The notes beneath the pieces are model-generated. The model was not told where the DNA came from. It did not search any database and saw nothing but the letters and a program-made list of their open reading frames with translations. This document shows, one piece after another, positions 57,046 through 64,000 of a stretch of DNA of 64,000 bases. Both the position numbers and the translations under genes were made by a program. The number at the start of each line of letters is the position of its first letter. Position 1 is the stretch's first letter. This DNA comes from Otatea glauca (lineage: Eukaryota > Streptophyta > Magnoliopsida > Poales > Poaceae). The stretch lies in the NCBI GenBank assembly GCA_036346275.1, contig CM070725.1, positions 33,666,104-33,730,103 on the forward strand, given 5' to 3'.

Positions 57046-57588
57046 TGTCGGGATCGATCATCGACCGTGTCGAGCCCCGGGGCTTTAGGACGTTTTCCCC
57101 GAGCTCGGAGGACTGTTCCCGAGCTCGGGCGAAGGTACCCCCGAGCTCGGGGAACGGTTCCCGAGCTCGGGCAAGGCTGTCCTCGAGCTCATGCTGGCCC
57201 CGCACGCCTCCTCGACCTCGGTGCCTTCAATCTCCAGCATAGTATCCCCTTTTCTCGCGTAAACTCTCTCCCCTGTGTGGGAATTAGGGCCCAGCAGCTC
57301 CTGTCTAAATCCCCTACGTGGGAACTAGGGCCCAGCGGCTCCTGTCTAAATCCCCTCCGTGGGAACTAGGGTCAACTGCTCCCGTCAAACTCGCAGACAT
57401 CGCCCGACGTCAGCACTCGAGATGAACGCCCAGGGGTCTATAAAAGCATCAGGACTACCCCGATCAAGGAGGGAAGACAGATCGAAAAGAGAGCGCAAAC
57501 ACAAGGAAGCAACACCAAGACACACTCATACATCAGACCACCTCACCGAGCTCCCCCTCGGCCACCACTTCCGAGTGGCCCCGAGGTC
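57046..57588 (+). repeat. element 3 3' LTR, truncated
   Basis: It starts TGTCGGGATCG and matches 44464 to about 45058. It has three minisatellite units where the 5' LTR has four, and TATAAAAG at 57439-57446. At CCGAGGTC it joins the element 1 LTR sequence AACTTGCTC, with GTC common to both sides of the junction. Confidence 0.9.
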
Positions 57589-58079
57589 AACTTGCTCTTA
57601 CAAATTTTGTTTACAAATAACTTGATTTTACAATATCAATTCTGCTTTATGCAAATTAACTGTAGTAGCCTCCTTTGAAATGGCATGCATATATTATAGG
57701 TTTTGCTCAAGTCTTGCGGAGTACGAAAGTACTCACCCTTGCTTATATGTTGTTTTTAGGTGGATAAGTTAGCGAAGCTTCGAAGTTATCTCTTTAAATC
57801 GCGAGTTTGGGATTATCTTCATCGTGTTCTTTCTGGAGTTTATGCCTGGTCAGTTGCCTGCGGGTTGGATGGGCACACCGCAGGACTTCGCTTCTTTTGC
57901 TGCTGTAATCTCTGAGTTGTAAAGTTTTCTTTGTATAATAGTTTTCGCTTAATAAATTTGTTGTATGGTTGTGATTCCAATTGTTGTGTATGTGCGTACT
58001 AGCTACTGATCATGGGATTAGTACGGAATGCAAATTAGATTTCTATTTTTGCATTTATGAAAAAATGAGGGTCGCCACA
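57586..58079 (+). repeat. element 1 3' LTR, segment 3 (terminal)
   Basis: It matches 8552-9045 of the 5' LTR and ends GTCGCCACA followed by the AGAAG target duplication. It keeps the GAAA hairpin (57719-57734). The part matching 6471-8551 of the 5' LTR is absent. Confidence 0.92.
57719..57734 (+). other. GAGTAC-GAAA-GTACTC hairpin (copy 4 of 4)
   Basis: It is identical to the 16-mer at 8685-8700, here in the terminal segment of the element 1 3' LTR. Confidence 0.7.
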
Positions 58080-58084
58080 AGAAG
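58080..58084. repeat. right target-site duplication of the composite gypsy insertion (AGAAG)
   Basis: It equals 3753-3757 and marks the right edge of the 54.3-kb composite insertion. Confidence 0.9.
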
Positions 58085-60066
58085 GGAGCCTGTGGAGAAG
58101 AGTAGAGAAGGCAGCTTAGGACGTGGTAGCTGTTCCTCCTAAGGAGCGACTAGCAGCGGTAAAGCATTGTCTTTTTTTGCTTTAGCAAACGGTGTTTAGA
58201 GTTGTCCACGTAACTCCATCTGACAATACGAGTCAAATCTAAGCATTCATAACACAGACACACTTTATATCTCTCTCTCAACTTAAAGGATGGATAACCA
58301 CGGAGATAAAAACATTACAGCTTTAACCGAACTATTTAGTTCATCAATGGATATATATTATGAAACGGGGAATAGTTTATTTTCATAGGATGTTGTAGGA
58401 GGGAACAACAGCCTGCAAGATGTGTAGCATGTTCGATCAAAAGCTAATGACCCAAACTGGCAAGGGTGAAAACAGAATAAGTGGATGCTTTCTTCTTAGA
58501 TGATTGTTGGATCAGGTGGTAGCCTTAGCACGAGTATCAAGATCTCATAAAGCACAAGCACACAACAGCCACGACAATTTGTTAATGAGGTTCGGCAATG
58601 TCTACGTCACTACGAGCTGAATCACGACGACTGTTGATATGAGGAGTTTTCACGGTTTTCGACCAAAACTTCCAGTTTGAGATCCAAAACCGCTCGATAG
58701 ACCGGTCTAATTAAAAAAATTCAAAAAAAATTAAAAAAATTTATGCGTTGAAAAACCGCGGTTTTCGCAAAAAAACTGCTCGAAAACTGTTTTTAGGAAT
58801 ATTCAATTGGTTGGCTGGTTTTTGTTGAAAACCAAGTAGTTTTCGATTTTTTTGGATTTTTCAAAAAAATTATTTCTTAACACTTCGGTTTCTGACGGTT
58901 TTTAAACGGTTTTCGTGATTTCAGCTTTTACAGTTTTTCACGGATTCGATTTTGTGAACCCTGCTCTAGGGACCACCGCAACTCCCGCACGTCCAATCTC
59001 AAAACCACCAATAATGAGATAGTTGCATATATAGAAAGAATTGCTGTGATCTACAACCCAGCTGGTACTACTACAGCCCCAGTGATGGAAAGAGAAAGAA
59101 AGGGATTTGTGAAGAGAGAAAGCACAATCCCAAATACGTAGGGCAAAAAAGCTGAGGAATCCCCGGCACACGAGCTCAATCCCACACCTTTTACTACTCA
59201 TGATCTTCCTCCACAGTACAGTAGTACTACTTCCTTGGGCACATTTTTTAAATAATATTTTCTATAAATATAAAGTGTATTTTATATTTCAATACAAATT
59301 AGTGTAATATTCTCTTTGTACCCTATTAAATATCCAGATTTACTTGATATTCTCTAAATGCATGCATTGAATATATAGTGCTTAGAGATAATAATTAGTG
59401 ATAGTCTAGTTATTTTTATCATCTCCTTGATTTATGCGAAAAAAAATACTCGACAGAGAGAGTACCGTACATAAAATATATACTCTGTATTTGTACTCAG
59501 TAGGCACATGTAGATGTAGGTGCAAACAAAGGACATTAAGTTTTGCTTTTTACTCCTTTTGCTCCTTCTAGTGTGTCATTTTCTCCTACGAGCTAGCTCC
59601 CAAACAACATTAGCTAGCCTCTGAGGCTCTCACATTATCCCTTTTTTCCTTATCGTTGGAACTGAAATCTCTCTCTCCCCAATTCTACCTTTATTTGTAC
59701 TCCACTTTCTCTCTCATCAGTCACCAACCCTTTTTAAAACCAGTACGTAACCAGGACATCACAAGAAATTCCATTACATTCCATTCATCCTAATGTCTCT
59801 CCTGATATCTTAGAGAGGGGTAAAGAGAGAGAGTAGAAGGTAGTGGCTCATGTGATAGAAACTTGCACACACGCACACACGAAAAAAAAAAAGAGGCACC
59901 ACACATCACAAAACACAAACAGAAACAAACACAGCACCTCCCAAGAACACCAAGAACCTTCCATTCCTTGGACTACTAACTCTAGCCGTGTACGCACGCG
60001 AGCGAGCGAGGCGGAGCTCGTTGCGGGCGCGCCACCGCAGCCATCGCAGAGGAAGCGGTTGGGTGC
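58085..60066 (+). other. host DNA upstream of the KANADI-like gene, including promoter and 5' leader
   Basis: No gene is supportable. A stretch at 58640-58960 is full of AAACCG and CGGTTTT runs and looks like an old repeat. A short piece at 58585-58600 (TTAATGAGGTTCGGC) recalls copia LTR ends. From about 59570 the sequence has CT-rich and GA-rich tracts (59668-59720, 59820-59840) and CA runs typical of plant promoters and leaders. No clear TATA box could be chosen; TTTTTAAAAC at 59730 is one weak candidate. An 89-codon upstream ORF (59843-60112) overlaps the gene's start codon in another frame. Confidence 0.55.
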
Positions 60067-62023
60067 ATGGAGGCAGTGGCGTCGTCGGCGCTGTCCCCGG
60101 ACCTGTCGCTGAACATCAGCCTTCCGATGAGCGGTGGGATGCCGGCGTCTGCGCCAGGGTTGGGCGATGGCGCTGGTGGGCGAGGAGGAGCGAGCCCTGG
60201 CGGGGACCCCTGGCGACGGCTGAACGGCTCCACCGCGTCGACTGAGCTGTCGCTGTCACCGCCGCCGCCGCAGGAGGACGACGTCCGGCCTTGGCGGATG
60301 AGGCATACGACGGCTTCGTTAACGGCTGTGGCGTCAGCGCCGACGCTTTTGCTGGACGCTGCGGCGCCGGCGGAGTCGGCGTGGCCGATCCGAGGGGTAC
60401 CTCTCTACAGCAGCCCGGCCGCCGGCCATCAGTTCCTCGGCGGCGGCGACCACCAACAACACAACCGAAAGGTCGGGCCCAACAACCCATGCCATTCGAC
60501 GGCGTGGCCCTCATCCCTCTGCTCCACGTCTCCCGCACCGGCGGCCCCGTGGATGGACCCTGCGGTGGCTTCCCTGTCCCCGTCCGCGTACCACCGGATG
60601 CTGTCGAGCACCGGTCACCTCCACGGTGTACTGGCCGACACGCTCCGCGGCTACGGCGCCGGCATGGGCGCCCTTGGCCTCGGCGGGCAGCCCTTCGGCC
60701 TCGCCTCCTCCCGCTTCATGCCCAAGCTCCCGGCCTCCCGGCGCAGCATGCGCGCGCCGCGGATGAGGTGGACTAGCACCCTCCACGCCCGCTTCGTCCA
60801 CGCCGTCGAGCTCCTCGGGGGCCACGAGCGTGAGTCGCCGCCCCAATTCCGCTTGCAATCGCCATCAATTCCCCCTGCAATTAATATTGGGATCATTTCA
60901 TGTAGTAAAACTAACATCTCCCGCTAATTTCTGGATCGCATCGGCGCGTCCGTGCAGGGGCGACGCCGAAGTCGGTGCTCGAGCTGATGGACGTGAAAGA
61001 TCTGACCCTAGCGCATGTGAAGAGCCATTTGCAGGTGAGTTTCCAATGAACTCCAAGATTGCTCTGTGATCAGCTTGTACCGTCCAATTCCTTTAATCTC
61101 GTATTGCTGTTGCCACTGTTTCTTGTTCTTGTTGGGAGTGCCTGTACAAGGAGGTCCAATCTTGGCACAGATTCCCATGAAATCTGATGAGAGAAAATTG
61201 TGCTCCCACGAGGCAAGAAACTGCCATCCCTAGAGAGAGGAGAGGGGGAGCTAGAGAGAGAGAGTGGGGCTCTGTTTTAGAAAAAGTTGCCATCATTATG
61301 CAATAATGCAACGTGTGTCTGTGCTGCACCAAGCACTCAACAAGGACACAGGAGCCCAGCCAGCCACACAGAGGTAGAGAGAGAGGAGGAAGAGAGAAAC
61401 TAAGATCCAGAGACATGGCACCATAGTATTTTTATTTGTCCATTTCTTGGTGTTTGCTCTGCTGTCATTTCTTGATCCATCTTTTTGCTCTTTTACTACT
61501 GCTACTACTATGACTATCCCCCCCCCCCTCTCTCTCTCCCCCTCCCAGACAAGATATATCTGCAGCTTTGCCTTCTTGGTTATGCTTTTCTTGCTGCCCG
61601 TTTTCCAGATGTACAGAACCGTGAAGAGCACTGATCTCAAGTCTGCAGCCTCCTCCGCAGGTAAACCATCCCCCATTGCCAAACTCCATTTGGCAATGAA
61701 CCATCAAGCACATACTGCTCCACATCACTCATATTTTGACAGTTTTGTGTTCCAGAAATTACTAGCCTGCTACGTACGTTCACACATTAATTGTGTGTGA
61801 TTCTTAATTTAGGGCCAATGGACGGCGGCGACGACGACCTCCAGGTAAGCGGCAGAGACAGGCATGCTTCGTCGGGCGCCAACATGAACCCGCGGCTGTT
61901 CACCGACCACCGGTCTTCCTCCGAGGGGGCGGCGAGCCCTGCTGGTGGCACCAGTGGCGGCGACGTCGACTGCTCCTCACCCGCCAACTCCGACACCAGG
62001 GTGCGCAGCGGCACTTTGCCAAG
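60067..62023 (+). CDS. KANADI-like GARP transcription factor, exons 1-4 (partial, continues past the window)
   Basis: Exons: 60067-60829, 60958-61034, 61609-61660 and 61813-62023, all with GT-AG introns and matching phases. Exon 1 encodes 254 residues with LSLNISL near residues 14-20, an LxLxL (EAR-type) repression motif, a second ELSLS, the KANADI-like WPIRGVPLY, and the start of the GARP domain (RAPRMRWTSTLHARFVHA). Exon 2 completes it with SVLELMDVKDLTLAHVKSHLQ split by the exon end; exon 3 begins MYRTVKSTD. Exon 4 is Ser/Gly/Asp-rich and ends within a codon after SGTLP. KANADI proteins bind DNA in the nucleus and specify abaxial (lower) organ identity. The C-terminus lies downstream. The start is the first Met before the conserved LxLxL motif. 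Confidence 0.9.
61035..61608 (+). other. intron 2 of the KANADI-like gene
   Basis: It starts GTGAGT and ends TTTTCCAG. It contains GA-rich runs (61235-61265) and a C-run followed by TCTCTC (61521-61545). No gene is seen inside. Confidence 0.75.
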
Positions 62024-64000
62024 GTATATATTTCTGCAGCAGCTAGTAAACAAATTTCCATCCTTGCATATGTTTCGTGCTTGGCTGTTTTGTCTGGTTT
62101 GTCACGCATGGCACGTTTTGCTTTTCGTTGCTGTACAAAGTGAGGCCATTTCTTCTCGATCTGGGCAGTAGCTTGTCATGAGATAACGTGATAGTTGGCT
62201 AGCTTAAGAGCAATGATAACCAATAAAGTTCTGAACAGAAGTTGTAGTGTGAAAACGGCTGAGGGCCCGTTTGAGTTTCGCATGATTTTCACAAAAAAAT
62301 AGTTCAATTCCCGTAGAATTCTGGTAAAAAAATTCCAGCGTCCCAAACCAATAAAGCTCTAAGGATGTTTGGCCCTGCACACACATGAAAGACAGAGAGA
62401 GGCACATGAGGCCCCTCCCTTGCATTGACATCTTCAGCAGCCATGACCTCTATCTCAGTGTGTGTAGTTTACTTTCTTGGGCTCTGGCCTTGTCCTCTTC
62501 TCCTCTTTCTCTCTCTAGTCGTAGGCTGCTTTTTACATTTCTTATCAATGCATGTATGTGCCTCCACCAGGGGGCGTTGAGCTTTGACCTGAGATCTCAT
62601 CTTACATCCTAGAAATGTGTAACCAAGGACCCTCATGCTGTGCTTCCCGTTCCTAGACGGCCTCTTCACAACTCTTCACATTGCCATCTATTTTTTTCAT
62701 TGTCAGCAGTGTGCTTCTAATTTGTGCTTCTTTCTTAATTTAATTACTGAGGTAGAAATTAAATGGGAAAAAATACGCAGGTTATGGTACACGCGCGCGT
62801 ACTCCTGTGCCTGACTGCTAACACACACTCTCTCTCTCCTGTATATACTACCTTTATTAAATTATATAGAGATCGCGAGCCCATTCCATCGTGGAAAAAA
62901 AATGGTATTTGTTGTTTTCTTGTCTGCCTGGCAAAGTCACTGTGTATTTGCACGTACGCCTCGCGTTGCTCATGGTATGTTAAGCTCTTCAAAACCTTTA
63001 TTTAACACATTTCGTGACAAAAGAATAACTTTGCCGCGCAAAAAAGAATAATTTGTTTGCTTCAGTATAAAAAGAGGAGAGATGCTTTCATGCTTTTTCT
63101 TTTGACAGTTACACAAATATTAAAATATAAATAAATGGTAGATTATTATTATTTACCCCTTCGCTTGTTTTAAGATTTGTGCAATTTGTATTAGAAGGGA
63201 ATGCATTGAAGCATTGCTCTAAAAAGAGTTGTGCTTTAAATATTCGACAACCATGCTTCTACCTCAAGAAGTCATGCAGTCCTGAACCGGTTCTACCTCC
63301 AGAACTTCAAATATAAAACTAACTAACAAATGTTTCGAAAAATGATTTTCTTTATTTTAGTACCTGAGAAATCTCTTTCACTTGAATGTATTATCATCTA
63401 CACAAACGGAACTATTGCGCAAGTTTTTAGTAGGGGAATTGGTGTAGTACGTACGTAGTGGTAAACAAGGTATGGCTTTGTTATGGAATAAAGATTTAGA
63501 GGAAGCTCATTACAAAAGTATGACATCTCTATCTGTAAAAGAAATAATGGTCTATAGAAAGTACAACCCTAGGATTTGTGTTATTTTGTATACAAAAATA
63601 ATATCAGTTCCATTTCACCAAAGAATTGTATTATAGTAAGAAAGACATTGAGCTCGGTTTTCATACTTGGCAAGGTGGAGGTTTATACTGTGTTGCAGTT
63701 AGACACATCATGCATGGTTCTTATTACTAGTTTATTTCTTACCTGGAGTAACTCACACTGGCAACGGTGATTTGTGCTTGTGGTGATCGATTGCTGCCAC
63801 ACTTAATGTTACTATTCCGGATTAAAAGCATCCAAAAGCTAGTACTAGCTAGTAGTGGCTGTAGTACTATGTATTGCTTACTGCAAGCTGCACTACTCCA
63901 GTAACAGATTTGCCAAACGAAAACCTTTCTTCAGAGATCTATGGCTGTCATCAAATGTGTGCAACATGGACGCTCATCGTCCGTCGGTTGGAGTGTCGTC
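62024..64000 (+). other. long intron after exon 4 of the KANADI-like gene (to window end)
   Basis: Exon 4 ends at CCAAG before GTATAT. No convincing further exon is visible in the remaining 2 kb, which is AT-rich with a few simple repeats, so the intron probably extends beyond the window. A MITE-like segment lies at 62262-62376. Confidence 0.55.
62262..62376. mobile_element. possible short MITE-like element in the intron
   Basis: AGGGCCCGTTTG at the left and TGTTTGGCCCT at the right form imperfect inverted ends about 115 bp apart, with central AAATTCC-type sequence common in grass MITEs. No clear target duplication was found. Confidence 0.3.

Larger units (their letters stand above)
44464..57588 (+). 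mobile_element. Element 3: GC-rich Ty3/gypsy retrotransposon of the Tat group, 3' LTR truncated
   Basis: An 850-bp 5' LTR (44464-45313) and a 543-bp 3' LTR remnant (57046-57588) enclose 11.7 kb. The pol gene has a second, archaeal-type RNase H domain before integrase, a mark of the Tat group, and an antisense gene with a 'putative gypsy type transposon' region lies between integrase and the 3' LTR. GC content is far above the surrounding element 1 LTR. The last ~255 bp of the 3' LTR and the right target duplication are missing, together with about 2.1 kb of element 1 LTR. All ORFs are broken. Confidence 0.9.
3758..58079 (+). mobile_element. Element 1: Ty3/gypsy chromovirus (Tekay/Del-like) with ~5.3-kb LTRs, interrupted by three later insertions
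   Basis: The 5' LTR starts TGTAACATCCCG at 3758. A matching LTR starts at 29510 and ends at 58079, and AGAAG flanks both sides. The interior has an initiator-Met tRNA primer site, gag, protease, RT, RNase H, integrase and a chromodomain remnant with the gypsy order (integrase after RT). The very long LTRs, primer type and chromodomain C-terminus fit the Tekay/Del group of chromoviruses. Without the nested insertions and with a full 3' LTR the element would be about 15.8 kb. Element 2 splits its integrase, and a CACTA element and element 3 split its 3' LTR. All reading frames are broken. Confidence 0.93.

Noticed and set aside
58660..58960. AAACCG/CGGTTTT-rich stretch as another CACTA end
   Set aside because: No CACTA terminus and no regular spacing were found; it looks like an old degenerate repeat.
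60116..60858. Minus-strand ORFs of 140 and 115 codons across KANADI-like exon 1
   Set aside because: They are shadows of the GC-rich sense exon, which has the GARP domain and correct splice sites.

Overview
The window is nuclear DNA of a flowering plant, almost certainly a grass. It holds a GC-rich, multi-exon KANADI-type GARP transcription factor gene next to a stack of nested transposable elements of types common in grass genomes. No functional RNA gene, CRISPR array or prokaryotic feature was seen. The species cannot be named from sequence alone.

Layout. Positions 1-3685 are the 3' part of a decayed Ty1/copia retrotransposon with a 450-bp 3' LTR. A 72-bp spacer follows. From 3758 to 58079 runs one composite insertion bounded by a perfect 5-bp target duplication (AGAAG at 3753-3757 and 58080-58084). 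Its outer shell, 'element 1', is a Ty3/gypsy chromovirus with unusually long (about 5.3 kb) LTRs and an initiator-Met tRNA primer site. Three later insertions sit inside it. (a) Element 2 (13340-28596) is a related non-autonomous LTR element inserted in the integrase reading frame; its only coding remnant is a gag-like ORF with a series of zinc knuckles. (b) A 12.2-kb CACTA DNA transposon (31620-43829, AGT target duplication) lies in the 3' LTR. (c) Element 3 (44464-57588) is a GC-rich Tat-lineage gypsy element with a second RNase H domain and an antisense gene; its 3' end was lost in a deletion that also removed about 2.1 kb of the host LTR.

Right of 58084 lies about 2 kb of non-coding host DNA, then the KANADI-like gene from 60067. 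Exons 1-4 are visible. The gene continues past the window edge, with at least 2 kb of intron after exon 4.

How the parts relate. All retroelement reading frames carry stops or frameshifts, and several stops fit C-to-T decay of methylated sites. Element 2 looks like a deletion derivative of the element 1 family: it shares LTR ends, leader blocks, the gag start, the end of the chromodomain reading frame and the polypurine tract. It would depend on pol supplied in trans. The CACTA element carries a TNP2-type transposase gene and a second gene combining a Ptta/En/Spm-type transposase domain, DUF8039 and a Ulp1-like protease, each preceded by a copy of the same ~370-bp TATA-containing module. The most unusual points are the separation of zinc knuckles (element 2) from the gag of element 1, a 70-bp LTR-primer-site fragment inserted in the chromodomain of element 1, a GAAA-loop hairpin kept in all four LTR copies, tRNA-like Pol III boxes in the element 1 LTRs, and very large palindromes in the CACTA ends.
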